Positions 14,260 to 20,819 of a stretch of DNA of 24,124 bases are shown here, piece by piece (position 1 is the stretch's first letter; each line of letters starts with the position of its first letter). This DNA comes from a virus, in the IMG/VR virus record IMGVR_UViG_3300045902_000169, positions 1 through 24,124 of that record. One strand, 5' to 3'. Under the pieces are notes generated by a model. The model was given only the letters and a program-made list of their open reading frames with translations, was not told the DNA's origin and searched no databases. The position numbers and the translations under genes were made by a program.

Positions 14260-14486
14260 CCAGCGTCGTGAGGAGCGGGCGTAATCTCGATTCCGGTCGA
14301 GCCGTCCGGTAGGCCAACCGTCTCCAGGACAAACCGATCCCCCTCGGTCAGACCGACGGCGCGCAACGCCTTGGCCGGGTAAGGACCGCTCAACCGCTTG
14401 CCGGTCCGGCTGATCACCGTGACCATAGCAATCTTATTTCCTTCGCCCATCTCGTCCACATGACCGTCAAATCGTTCCAACCTCAT
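14256..14486 (-). CDS. AbrB/SpoVT-like small regulator (76 aa), tentative
   Basis: This 76-residue protein has a swapped-hairpin-like pattern: VTVISRTGKRLSG, then PAKALRAVGLTEGDRFVLETV. This resembles the strand-helix-strand (..LxxxGLxxGDxxxLE) core of AbrB-type DNA-binding proteins. It is only partly convincing and no family was confirmed. The ATG at 14486 is preceded by GGAAGTGAG. It lies between the late promoter and the att-like region, with a cluster of 11-bp repeats 20-50 nt upstream of its start; these could be its own operator. A regulator of lysogeny or of the integrase is plausible. Confidence 0.5.
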   Translation of the reverse strand: MRLERFDGHVDEMGEGNKIAMVTVISRTGKRLSGPYPAKALRAVGLTEGDRFVLETVGLPDGSTGIEITPAPHDAG

Positions 14487-14505
14487 TGCTCACTTCCACC
14501 GTTTT

Positions 14506-14536
14506 CTTGGACCGCCCTTGGACCGCTGGGACCGCG
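14506..14536. repeat. Direct repeats CTTGGACCGC (left cluster)
   Basis: CTTGGACCGC occurs at 14506-14515 and 14517-14526, 11 bp apart. A variant, CTGGGACCGC, follows at 14526-14535. The spacing of one helical turn suggests a protein bound to one face of the DNA. The same motif recurs at 14743-14764 on the other side of the gap. Arm-type integrase sites or operator sites of the flanking small regulator are the two readings. Confidence 0.6.
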
Positions 14537-14584
14537 AACAGTGATCCCAATGTGCCTGATGCGCGGCTTTTCCGCAACCGACGA

Positions 14585-14613
14585 TTGACACAAGGGTTTG
14601 CGGCGACTAGGAT
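14585..14613 (+). promoter_or_regulatory. Sigma70-like promoter reading toward int
   Basis: TTGACA (14585-14590) and TAGGAT (14608-14613) with a 17-bp spacer form a good promoter on the plus strand. The start is predicted near 14620, giving a leader of about 165 nt that includes the palindrome and the right CTTGGACC repeats. It is a suitable integrase promoter, and one that would be separated from int if recombination occurs at the palindrome. Confidence 0.6.
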
Positions 14614-14651
14614 TTCCGCGATATGAGAGCAGATAAGTTTCGATTATCATA

Positions 14652-14712
14652 CATGCCAAACGCCGCCCGCTGAACAAACGATATCCGTTGCGGCGTAACG
14701 ACTTATGGCATG
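14652..14712. repeat. Nested inverted repeats (candidate att core)
   Basis: CATGCCA (14652-14658) pairs with TGGCATG (14706-14712). ACGCCGC (14660-14666) pairs with GCGGCGT (14690-14696). Inside lies the near-palindrome CAAACGATATCCGTTG (14675-14690). The three dyads share a centre near 14678-14683. The inner element has the size of a tyrosine-recombinase core (short arms around a 6-8 bp overlap). A cruciform or regulator operator is the alternative. Confidence 0.45.
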
Positions 14713-14742
14713 CGTCAACGCCGATGCGTGCCCGGAAAGCGC

Positions 14743-14764
14743 CTTGGACCACCCTTGGAGCGGA
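14743..14764. repeat. Direct repeats CTTGGA (right cluster)
   Basis: CTTGGACCACC (14743-14753) and CTTGGAGCGGA (14754-14764) are adjacent, 11 bp apart, and match the left cluster at 18 of 21 bases when the two pairs are aligned. They end 10 nt before the int ribosome-binding site, so bound protein would also block int translation or transcription. Confidence 0.55.
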
Positions 14765-14787
14765 ATCCGCAAACGGAGGAACAGGCC

Positions 14788-15912
14788 GTGCCCAGCCCGA
14801 CGCCCGACCCCTCGACGGGATGGTGGTCGATCCGCATCAAGCTCGCCGACGGGACGCGGAAGAAGTTCACGCTGGCGAAGCAGCCGGGGTGGAAGAAGCC
14901 CGGCGACAAGATGCCGAAGAAGCCGCCGCCGGAGGTCGAGATGCTCGCCCGAAGGTATCAGGACATGGCGATCATGGCCAAACACGGGGTGGACGTGTCG
15001 AGCGTCCGGGCCACGGACCTGGCCGCCTACCTCCAGACCTATGCGGACGCCTACGCGCTGAACCGCGCGGCGAACTCGGCGCGCATCCTCCGCCAGACCC
15101 TGGCGCACTTCCTCGCCTACTGTGAGCGGAAGGGGATCAAGACCGTCCAGGCGGTGACGACGGTCGTTTGCGAGGATTACATGGCCTATCGCCGCCGCCA
15201 GGGCGCGGCGCGCTCGACGGTCAAGCTCGAGCGCGGCATCCTCTCGCCGATCTGGTCGAAGGCCGTGCGCAACCGGGTCGCCCCGGAGAACCCGTGGAAG
15301 CTGGTGGACGTGCCGGGCAAGGACGATTCGGCACCCCCGGAATACTGGACGCTCGACGAGCTTAAGCGGCTCATCGAGGGGTGCCGCCAGCCGTGGCTGC
15401 GCGACCTCGTGATCGTCACGGCCGGGATCGGGGCCAGAATTTCCAGCGTCCTGAATCTCCGCTGGCCCAACGTCCTGTTCGACCGGGGCGTGGTCCGGCT
15501 CCACTCCAAGACAGGCGTCTACGAAGTGCCGCTCTCCCCCGACGTCCGCGCCGTGCTGGAACGCCGCAAGCGGGAGGTCCGAGGCCCGCTCGTCTTCCCC
15601 GGCAAGCGGACGAAAAAGGCGATGACGCCCGCGATCGCCTACGTGGCGATCCGCTCCACCGTGCGCCGACTCGGCCTGCCCGAGAAGGGAGATTACAACC
15701 ACATCTTGCGGCATACGTTCGCAAGTCATCATGTGATGCGCGGCGTCCCGCTGGTGATCGTGTCGAAGTGGCTCGGACACTCGAATATCACGATGACGAT
15801 GCGTTACTCGCATCTGTGCCAGGTCGAGAGCCAACGGCACATGGAAAGTTACTCGCTGGGGCTGAACCTGGACGATACCCCTCCGCCCAGCGCTCTACCT
15901 CCGCCCGCCTGA
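14788..15912 (+). CDS. int: Tyrosine-recombinase integrase
   Basis: This 374-residue site-specific recombinase integrates and excises the phage genome at att sites. Residues about 1-45 form an arm-binding-like N-terminus (GWWSIRIKLADGTRKKFTL). Residues about 70-165 are the SAM-like core-binding domain. The catalytic domain carries Arg217 (GARISSVLNL), Lys241, His305 and Arg308 (HILRH), His331 (LGH) and the nucleophile Tyr340 (MRYSH), so all active-site residues are intact. The GTG start is chosen because GGAGG stands 8 nt before it. An upstream ATG at 14710 would translate the repeat cluster and lacks an RBS. It is one of only two plus-strand genes and is followed by a convergent xis-like gene. 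Confidence 0.92.
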   Translation: MPSPTPDPSTGWWSIRIKLADGTRKKFTLAKQPGWKKPGDKMPKKPPPEVEMLARRYQDMAIMAKHGVDVSSVRATDLAAYLQTYADAYALNRAANSARILRQTLAHFLAYCERKGIKTVQAVTTVVCEDYMAYRRRQGAARSTVKLERGILSPIWSKAVRNRVAPENPWKLVDVPGKDDSAPPEYWTLDELKRLIEGCRQPWLRDLVIVTAGIGARISSVLNLRWPNVLFDRGVVRLHSKTGVYEVPLSPDVRAVLERRKREVRGPLVFPGKRTKKAMTPAIAYVAIRSTVRRLGLPEKGDYNHILRHTFASHHVMRGVPLVIVSKWLGHSNITMTMRYSHLCQVESQRHMESYSLGLNLDDTPPPSALPPPA

Positions 15913-16078
15913 AGAGGAACGTCCGATCGACGGTGCGCACGACGGCCGGGAACTTCCCCGCCGCCGCCCACCGGATCACGTCCCGGCGCGGGATGCCGAA
16001 CTCCGCCTCGATGTCCTTCTGATTCATCAGCCGGCCTTTCGGCTGGACCTTTGCCTTCGCCTTCACCCCCACTGTCAC
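15788..16078 (-). CDS. xis: Excisionase-like winged-helix protein
   Basis: This 96-residue protein has a MerR/excisionase-type DNA-binding domain at about residues 18-66 (MNQKDIEAEFGIPRRDVIRWAAAGKFP then TFLFRRAEVERW). This is the classic helix-turn-helix with a Tyr/Phe-rich wing. It would bias recombination to excision and can also act as a regulator. The GTG at 16078 overlaps the stop of the preceding gene (GTGA). An internal ATG (Met18) is an alternative start. Its last 41 codons lie antisense to the 3' end of int (125 nt), an uncommon overlap that could couple or antagonise the two genes. Confidence 0.7.
   Translation of the reverse strand: MTVGVKAKAKVQPKGRLMNQKDIEAEFGIPRRDVIRWAAAGKFPAVVRTVDRTFLFRRAEVERWAEGYRPGSAPASNFPCAVGSRPGTDASNASSS
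16059..16076. repeat. 18-bp direct repeat, copy 1 (xis start region)
   Basis: The sequence GCCTTCACCCCCACTGTC at 16059-16076 is identical to the one at 16460-16477. On the minus strand it covers the first codons of the xis-like gene. It marks a duplication of the translation-start region or a shared regulatory site. Confidence 0.6.
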
Positions 16079-16473
16079 TCCTCCTTTCCGTTGAAATCGC
16101 TCGCCGTGAATGGATCGCCCGACTCCCACTTGTCGCCGAACTCCTCGGTCCATTCATTGCGCGACCATCCGATCATTCGCAGGTGATTGAGCACCTTCGC
16201 GGCGACTTCCGGTGTGACGAAATATTCATTCCAGCACCAGTTGCCGACCCATTCCTTTCCGCCCAGAACCGGGAACTTGCGCCGGCCGATCTTCACGGCG
16301 TCGGCGAACTCGCGGAACCGCGTCGTCGGCCCGTCCAGCGCGATGTGAACGTCATCACTATGCCGGGTGCCCAACTCGATCAAGTCGGCCTCACCGGCGA
16401 ACACGCCGTTGCGGTGGTCGTTGCACGCGACCATCAGGGAGATTGTCTGAGTCGTCGTTGCCTTCACCCCCAC
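16075..16473 (-). CDS. Hypothetical protein (132 aa), early operon
   Basis: This 132-residue protein is not recognised. It is mixed alpha/beta, has aromatic-rich stretches in its second half (NWCWNEYF and MIGWSRNEWTEEFGDKW) and is acidic at the end. No membrane segment or zinc motif is present. Its GTG start region shares an identical 18-bp sequence with the start region of the xis-like gene immediately downstream, so both proteins begin with closely similar residues (xGVKA). Confidence 0.6.
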   Translation of the reverse strand: MGVKATTTQTISLMVACNDHRNGVFAGEADLIELGTRHSDDVHIALDGPTTRFREFADAVKIGRRKFPVLGGKEWVGNWCWNEYFVTPEVAAKVLNHLRMIGWSRNEWTEEFGDKWESGDPFTASDFNGKEE

Positions 16474-16477
16474 TGTC
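16460..16477. repeat. 18-bp direct repeat, copy 2 (upstream gene start region)
   Basis: This second identical copy of GCCTTCACCCCCACTGTC covers the first codons of the 132-residue gene on the minus strand, about 400 bp from copy 1. Confidence 0.6.
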
Positions 16478-16713
16478 TCACCCCCTCTCCTCCGGCCCGT
16501 GGAACACGCCCGCGACTTCCCAGGCGGTTTTGATGCTGATTCCGTAGTGCCACCAGACTTGCAGCGCGCTCATCGGCGGCTCGTCACGACTCGGCCCCGT
16601 GGCCGGACGCCACACGATCGCCGCGAAGAAAGCGCACGCATCAACTCCCCCGTCTCGCGGTCGGCAAGTCCCGCCGCGCGGCGGGCGCGGGCCAGCAGGT
16701 CGTCAGTCGGCAT
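16478..16713 (-). CDS. Small hypothetical gene with apparent frameshift (or two tiny overlapping genes)
   Basis: From the ATG at 16713 (GAGGAG upstream) a frame of 47 codons ends at 16570. Its second half reads unnaturally (Arg/Ser-rich). The -1 frame becomes coherent from about 16640 on (DACAFFAAIVWRPATGPS, then MSALQVWWHYGISIKTAW) and runs to a stop at 16478. A G5 run at about 16642-16646 lies at the switch. Either a sequencing or assembly indel, a true frameshift mutation, a programmed -1 frameshift, or two small genes overlapping at ATGA (16570-16573) would explain this. A single protein of about 78 residues is my preferred reading. Its function is unknown. Confidence 0.4.
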
Positions 16714-16724
16714 GGGTGGGCTCC

Positions 16725-16916
16725 TCACAGAAACAACTGGTCGGCGTCAAATGCCGGGTAATCGTCGGGGTGGTCTTCGTAGCAATCCTCCATTTCAAGG
16801 TCGCGCCAACAATCCTCGCACAGCGAACCGCCTTGCTCGACTTCGGACGTGAAGGTTTCGCCGCAGTTAGAGCAAACCCGCATCACGCGAATTGGAACAA
16901 CGTCGAATTCATCCAT
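16725..16916 (-). CDS. Small acidic zinc-ribbon protein (63 aa)
   Basis: This 63-residue protein carries a CSNCG...CEDC zinc ribbon (Cys15/18 and Cys33/36) and a very acidic second half with DLEMEDCYEDHPDD. The ribbon resembles those of small nucleic-acid or protein-binding phage proteins. Its ATG overlaps the end of the previous gene by 8 nt. The function is unknown. Confidence 0.6.
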   Translation of the reverse strand: MDEFDVVPIRVMRVCSNCGETFTSEVEQGGSLCEDCWRDLEMEDCYEDHPDDYPAFDADQLFL

Positions 16917-17202
16917 CTCGTCTACTCCTCCACGACGAAAGACGCATCTTCACAACTTGGAGCCACAATTGAGCAGGCCCGGTCACTGAGAGATAATCGC
17001 CGCGATGGTCGAGGTCGCTTACGGCCCGGCGCAAGTCAATAACGATCCTTGCGGCTTCGTCGAGTTCTTTCGCTCTCTCGGCGCGCTCATGCCTGATTGC
17101 TTCCAGAACAGCCTGGACGGCACGGTTGAAATCGGGCGTATCCGGGTCGAACTTCGTATGTTGAGATACGAACATCTCCGCACGGTCCTCGGCTTCGTCC
17201 AT
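16909..17202 (-). CDS. Hypothetical helical protein (97 aa)
   Basis: This 97-residue, mostly helical protein has an acidic N-terminus and a central amphipathic helix pair (AVQAVLEAIRHERAERAKEL, then ARIVIDLRRAVSDL). It ends in a basic helix. There are no Cys or membrane segments. The ATG follows the ASCH gene stop by 1 nt. Not recognised. Confidence 0.55.
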   Translation of the reverse strand: MDEAEDRAEMFVSQHTKFDPDTPDFNRAVQAVLEAIRHERAERAKELDEAARIVIDLRRAVSDLDHRGDYLSVTGPAQLWLQVVKMRLSSWRSRRDG

Positions 17203-17203
17203 C

Positions 17204-17680
17204 TCACCCCTCCCCCGGCGTCGCGGCCGGACTGGTCGCCTCGCAAACCAACGCCTTCAGTTCGTCCGGCACGGTCCAGAGCCCTTGCGCGCCGCGCCAC
17301 GCGATCGGCGGGAGAACCGCGCGCACGCGGTCCAGCCGCCAGGCGTACCGGCCCGGCGACAGGTCCCCCCACTCGAAATCGAGCGCCGGAGCCTCCCGGC
17401 CCGGCGACCAGCCGGTCCACGGCACGCGCTCCACGCCGACCAGCCGCGCGACCGCCACGGCCCGGCCGATCGTCTCCCGCCAGGGCAACGCGCCGAGCCC
17501 TTCGTATCGGATCACGCCGCCGGCCAACCGGCAGGTGTCAGCCGTGTCGCGGTCCCACCGCCGCGCCGCGTGGATCAGCAGGTCGCCCCGGTAGTCCGTG
17601 GACCAGGACCGAGTCTCGATCGTCTTCACGCCCAACGCGACCAGCGTTGCGTAGGGTTGCCACAGGGTAATTGCCTTCAC
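17204..17680 (-). CDS. ASCH-domain protein
   Basis: This 158-residue protein opens with VKAITLWQPYATLVALGVKTIETRSW, a typical ASCH-domain start (KAITLxQPxAxLIxxGxKxxExRxW), followed by YRGDLLIHAA. ASCH domains belong to the PUA-like fold and bind or act on RNA or modified nucleotides; some are phage RNA-processing or nuclease proteins. The GTG start at 17680 is supported by GGAGG 4 nt upstream; the longer frame to 17788 is shadow. It lies in the early operon next to small unknowns, so it may act on host or phage RNA. Confidence 0.8.
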   Translation of the reverse strand: MKAITLWQPYATLVALGVKTIETRSWSTDYRGDLLIHAARRWDRDTADTCRLAGGVIRYEGLGALPWRETIGRAVAVARLVGVERVPWTGWSPGREAPALDFEWGDLSPGRYAWRLDRVRAVLPPIAWRGAQGLWTVPDELKALVCEATSPAATPGEG

Positions 17681-17703
17681 GTGTCCTCCGATCCCGTGCA
17701 ACG

Positions 17704-18093
17704 TCACGATTCGCCGCCCAGCGTCTTCGCCGTCACGGCCTCGGCTACGCGGAATGCGACCTCGGCGATCGCCGGCCGCGACAGGCAAAGCATCGCGTCC
17801 GGCCCCATGACTTCCTGGTAAGCCTTGATCGCCCGCCGCTCCTTTGCGGTGAGCTTTTCCAATTCGGGTGTCGGCGACTTGACATAATGAGTTGCGAGTT
17901 CATCGGCGATAATCTTGGTCAACTCCAGCGACGCCGCCATGCGCTGGAATTGCGCTCTCGCGTCGAGCGATTTACGCATCAACGTAAGTCCCGTCTCAAC
18001 AATGACCACCCACACGCCGTCGTCGAGGCCCTCAAGGGCGCACGTGTCGTGGACAGGGTAGTAGCGCCGGCCGCGCTTCTCGTAGAGCGTCAT
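17704..18093 (-). CDS. Hypothetical protein (129 aa), early operon
   Basis: This 129-residue protein has a beta-rich N-terminal half (MTLYEKRGRRYYPVHDT, then GVWVVIVETGLTLMRK) and a helical C-terminal half (FQRMAASLELTKIIADELATHYV...). I do not recognise it. The ATG at 18093 overlaps the previous stop (ATGA); the in-frame codon 9 nt upstream is less likely. Confidence 0.55.
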   Translation of the reverse strand: MTLYEKRGRRYYPVHDTCALEGLDDGVWVVIVETGLTLMRKSLDARAQFQRMAASLELTKIIADELATHYVKSPTPELEKLTAKERRAIKAYQEVMGPDAMLCLSRPAIAEVAFRVAEAVTAKTLGGES

Positions 18094-18383
18094 GAACCAC
18101 ACCCTTTCAACGCAGCATTGCGCTTGGCCTGAAGCGCAAGCATCTTGTCATACAATTGCCATGTTAACTTCGGCAGCGCGGCTCGGCCTCCGTTCCAAGC
18201 CTCATCACACAAGATCAAATCGGCTTCCCAGCGTTCCCATTCGCGCAGCGCGTCTCGCGCCGCGTCACGTTCCCGCTCAGCGTCGGTCAGGCATGACGCC
18301 AACTCCCGCAGCAGCGCCGCATCGGTTTCGCTTGCGCACGTCTCCGCTCGCCTCCGGGTACGCACAATCAGGTCGTCGCACAT
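18090..18383 (-). CDS. Hypothetical helical protein (97 aa)
   Basis: This 97-residue, largely helical and coiled-coil protein (ELASCLTDAERERDAARDALREWERWEADLI) has a Trp-rich turn and a basic C-terminus. The ATG at 18383 follows GGAGG. The much longer frame upstream reads as Gly-rich noise over the Ala-rich gene. The function is unknown. Confidence 0.55.
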   Translation of the reverse strand: MCDDLIVRTRRRAETCASETDAALLRELASCLTDAERERDAARDALREWERWEADLILCDEAWNGGRAALPKLTWQLYDKMLALQAKRNAALKGCGS

Positions 18384-19105
18384 CGCGCGTCCTCCAGTGG
18401 TTTTGCTTCCGCGAGAAATCCGAACAGTGCATCGCCCATGCGGCGGTAGAACGCCTGCTCCGCCTCCGCCGCCGACGCCGCCCGCGCTGTCACCACCGCC
18501 ATCAACACCACTTCCTCCACCCGCACGGCCCACGCCGCCCACGCTGACGCCATCGCCGCCGCCGCCGCCACCACCCGCACGGCCCGCGCCGCCGCCATCC
18601 ACACAGACATTGCCTCCGCCCTTGCCTCCTTCCATTCGTCCGGCGACGGGCGGTCGCCGCTCAGCGCCCGCAGGTGCAACTCCCGCACGGCCACGATCGC
18701 CGCAATCACCCGCGAACGCAGACCGATATCCAGATCTGTGGATCTTACAACGGCGAGCAGTTCATCCATCAGCCACGCCAGGAATCGATGGTGCACGGGC
18801 TCGACGTCCGCACCCACGGGGATTGCGGGGTAGAACCGTGCGGCGAAGCGGCGGGCGTCGGCGAGCGTCATCCCCTCGTGCAACGCGTCCGCCAGGCGGG
18901 CCAACCACATCGGCAAGCCAAGCTCGGCCGGGAACAACGCGTGGTCGTAACGGTGCAGCGTACAGCCCACGAAACACCCGTTGCCGGTCCTCTGATCCCA
19001 GCCGATGCGCTGGACCAGTTCGTCGGCGTCGAGATGCGCCTGCATCCGCGCCGCGTACTTCGCCTTCACCGCCGGGTCGCCGTGAAACGCTCTGAGCGTA
19101 GTCAT
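18368..19105 (-). CDS. Phage family protein of unknown function with Ala-rich tail (245 aa)
   Basis: This 245-residue protein begins MTTLRAFHGDPAVKAKYAARMQAH and contains GNGCFVGCTLHRYDHALFPAELGLP and AIPVGADVEPVHHRFLAWL. To my recollection these mark a widespread phage-associated family of unknown function. Residues about 170-235 are a low-complexity Ala/Val/Trp/Arg helix (ARAVRVVAAAAAMASAWAAW...), typical of that family's C-terminus. The conserved CxxGC...H pattern could bind metal. It overlaps the RusA gene stop by 1 nt (TGATG). Confidence 0.65.
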   Translation of the reverse strand: MTTLRAFHGDPAVKAKYAARMQAHLDADELVQRIGWDQRTGNGCFVGCTLHRYDHALFPAELGLPMWLARLADALHEGMTLADARRFAARFYPAIPVGADVEPVHHRFLAWLMDELLAVVRSTDLDIGLRSRVIAAIVAVRELHLRALSGDRPSPDEWKEARAEAMSVWMAAARAVRVVAAAAAMASAWAAWAVRVEEVVLMAVVTARAASAAEAEQAFYRRMGDALFGFLAEAKPLEDARCATT

Positions 19106-19518
19106 CACACGTCCTCCAATCGGATCACGGTTTGGAGCGGACCCCGGACGTAGCGCGGGGGCCACTCGAAATCGAGCCATTCATCCGAGTCATCCACGAG
19201 TAGTTGCGCTTGAACGAGCGCATCGAACAGGCTCTTGAGCGGCGCGTCGTGGTCCGGCAAGCGTCCGAACCGATTGCGGATCACGACGGACAAACGCCGC
19301 TTGCCGACCGCCCTCGGCAGCCGCTGACTCTGGGCGATCAGCGTCAGCAGGTCGGCGTCGCGTTTCTTCGCGCCGGCCGCGACGAACGGGTGTCGTTTCA
19401 ATTCATTCGCAAGCGTCGGTCGCCAGCCGTCGATCGTGAGCACGATCCGGCCGGGATCGACGACGACCGTGAACTCGACGCGAGGCGGCTCAACGCGGGT
19501 TGGCGGGGGCGAGGGCAT
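19105..19518 (-). CDS. rusA: RusA-like Holliday junction resolvase
   Basis: This 137-residue protein matches RusA spacing: Asp89-x-Asp91-x3-Lys95 and Asp110 (PDHDAPLKSLFDALV...LVDDSDEW). This corresponds to E. coli RusA Asp70, Asp72, Lys76 and Asp91, with the same 19-residue interval between Asp91 and Asp110. It resolves branched DNA during replication and recombination and prepares DNA for packaging. A Pro-rich N-terminal extension of about 12 residues precedes the fold. It works with the single-strand-annealing protein encoded at the right end. Confidence 0.78.
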   Translation of the reverse strand: MPSPPPTRVEPPRVEFTVVVDPGRIVLTIDGWRPTLANELKRHPFVAAGAKKRDADLLTLIAQSQRLPRAVGKRRLSVVIRNRFGRLPDHDAPLKSLFDALVQAQLLVDDSDEWLDFEWPPRYVRGPLQTVIRLEDV

Positions 19519-19533
19519 GGTCGGTCGCTCCAG

Positions 19534-19989
19534 TTACGACACGTCGTCGAGATCGGTCGTCGTCACGCCGCGATCGGTCTCCCACGAGGGATCGACCGCG
19601 CGGTCGCGGCGCAAGGGGCGCTGCATGCGGAGCGAGCCCGCGATGTCCGGCGGTCGCCAGCCACGCGGCTTGAGCACCTTGCCGTCCGCCCGCTCGCCGC
19701 CGCCCGACTTGCTCATGTTGCTCCGATGAATTTCATTCCATGGGCCGCGAGGGTTGACCCCGTAGGCGATCAGCGTGCCCAGAACCACGTACACCAGGTC
19801 GAGCCCGCCGTCGGTGATCTCGACCAGGTCGTCGCGTTCCAGCGCCGCGAGCAACTCGGCGGTCTCCTCGCGGATCAAGGCGATCCGCAGCCGCTTGACC
19901 GCCTCGTCGGGCACGCCCGGCCGCGCCCCAATGGCGCAGCCGAACTTGCGGTGGAAGCTCAACACGTCGTCGGTCCAATCCAGACTCAT
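19534..19989 (-). CDS. MazG-like nucleotide pyrophosphohydrolase
   Basis: This 151-residue protein has the all-alpha NTP-pyrophosphatase signature: IREETAEL (Glu41, Glu42, Glu45) and EITDGGLDLVYVV (Glu57, Asp60, Asp64), which bind Mg and the triphosphate. NPRGPWNEIHRSNMSK and DGKVLKPRGW follow, typical of phage MazG-like enzymes. It probably hydrolyses (d)NTPs or ppGpp-type nucleotides to control pools during infection. A GGGAG ribosome-binding site precedes the ATG. The last 40 residues are a non-conserved charged tail. Confidence 0.8.
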   Translation of the reverse strand: MSLDWTDDVLSFHRKFGCAIGARPGVPDEAVKRLRIALIREETAELLAALERDDLVEITDGGLDLVYVVLGTLIAYGVNPRGPWNEIHRSNMSKSGGGERADGKVLKPRGWRPPDIAGSLRMQRPLRRDRAVDPSWETDRGVTTTDLDDVS

Positions 19990-20028
19990 GCATCAGTCTC
20001 CCAGCACGAGATACAGGGTCCAAGCCGC

Positions 20029-20244
20029 TCATCGATTCAGCGCCTCGCAAAGCCAACTGTGCAGTTCGGCGTCGGTCAACGGCGGGCGCACGCCCTGGAA
20101 GCGCATCTCCCGCCGCACGTGGCGGTAGACCTCGGCCAATGTAGCCGCCACGTCGTCGGGCGTCACCTGCACGCCGTTGCGCCGCTGCCTGAACGCGATC
20201 ACGCGCTCGATCGGCGGGAGCGGTTTGGGTTTGGTCGGAGTCAT
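20029..20244 (-). CDS. Small hypothetical helical protein (71 aa)
   Basis: This 71-residue protein has a Pro/Lys-rich N-terminus and helices (DDVAATLAEVYRHVRREM, then DAELHSWLCEAL). The ATG at 20244 overlaps the preceding gene by 4 nt; upstream frame is shadow. Not recognised. Confidence 0.5.
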   Translation of the reverse strand: MTPTKPKPLPPIERVIAFRQRRNGVQVTPDDVAATLAEVYRHVRREMRFQGVRPPLTDAELHSWLCEALNR

Positions 20245-20819
20245 GTCGTCGCCTCCACATACTCGGGTTCGTGTTCGAGCCATGACCCACGCCCCGCCAG
20301 CACGTCGGCCAGGTCGGGGAAGCGCTTGCGCGTATCCGGCGACCGCTCGCGGTGGTTCGCCTCGATCCAGCGTCCGGCCGGGCACACGCAATACGCGCTG
20401 ACCGTCGGCGGGATGATCCGCCCCCGGTCGTCGCGCGCCAGGTCGCGCATCGTCGAGCGGCGGTGATAGACCACGGCGAGCCCGCCGCCGCCGCACCGCT
20501 CGCAGCCGCGCGACGCCGCTTCGGCCGCGTCGCGGGTATCAGGAGTCTCCGCGTCGCCGTCGTTCCGGTCCCGGTACAAGCCGACCGCGATCGCCAGCAG
20601 GGCCGGGAAGTGGTCGCGCGGGAAGCGCGGCGGGTCCGCCACCAGCCGGATGCTTGCCTCGGTGGCGACGGACAAATCCTGGACGCCCTTGAGCACGAGC
20701 GCCTTCCGCCACGACTCGTACAGGACGCGCCCTTCCTCGCTCTCGATTTCCGGCAAGCCCTCTCGCGCATGGCGGATCAGGTGGTCGATCAGCCAATCAG
20801 TAAACCAATCCTTAACCAT
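20241..20819 (-). CDS. Putative zinc-finger replication accessory (192 aa)
   Basis: This 192-residue protein has an N-terminal helical domain (about 1-90, WFTDWLIDHLIRHAREGLP...) and a C-terminal zinc-binding part: CERCGGGG (about 106-113) and CVCPAG (about 144-149). It follows the replication initiator with an 8-nt overlap. Position and the Cys motif suggest a helicase loader or initiator partner, like lambda P after O, but no AAA+ motif is seen, so this is a guess. Confidence 0.55.
   Translation of the reverse strand: MVKDWFTDWLIDHLIRHAREGLPEIESEEGRVLYESWRKALVLKGVQDLSVATEASIRLVADPPRFPRDHFPALLAIAVGLYRDRNDGDAETPDTRDAAEAASRGCERCGGGGLAVVYHRRSTMRDLARDDRGRIIPPTVSAYCVCPAGRWIEANHRERSPDTRKRFPDLADVLAGRGSWLEHEPEYVEATT

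Larger units (their letters stand above)
14487..14787. other. attP: Putative attP region between the late operon and integrase
   Basis: This gap of about 300 bp holds no gene. It contains the left CTTGGACC cluster (14506-14536), a rightward promoter (14585-14613), a nested palindrome centred near 14682, and the right CTTGGACC cluster (14743-14764) just before the int ribosome-binding site. Arm-type direct repeats at different distances on both sides of a dyad core, next to int, are the layout of lambda-type attP sites. The exact core and crossover cannot be fixed without a host junction. The minus-strand frame across this gap (14483-14752) reads as noise. Confidence 0.45.

Noticed and set aside
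14483-14752. Minus-strand frame of 89 codons across the gap upstream of the 76-residue regulator
   Set aside because: It spans the promoter, palindrome and repeats, has no ribosome-binding site and reads unnaturally; the gap is better explained as regulatory DNA.
18430-18620. C-rich plus-strand low-complexity stretch that looks like tandem GCC/CAC repeats
   Set aside because: It is explained by Ala and Val codons of the Ala-rich tail of the minus-strand gene; no regular repeat unit is kept.
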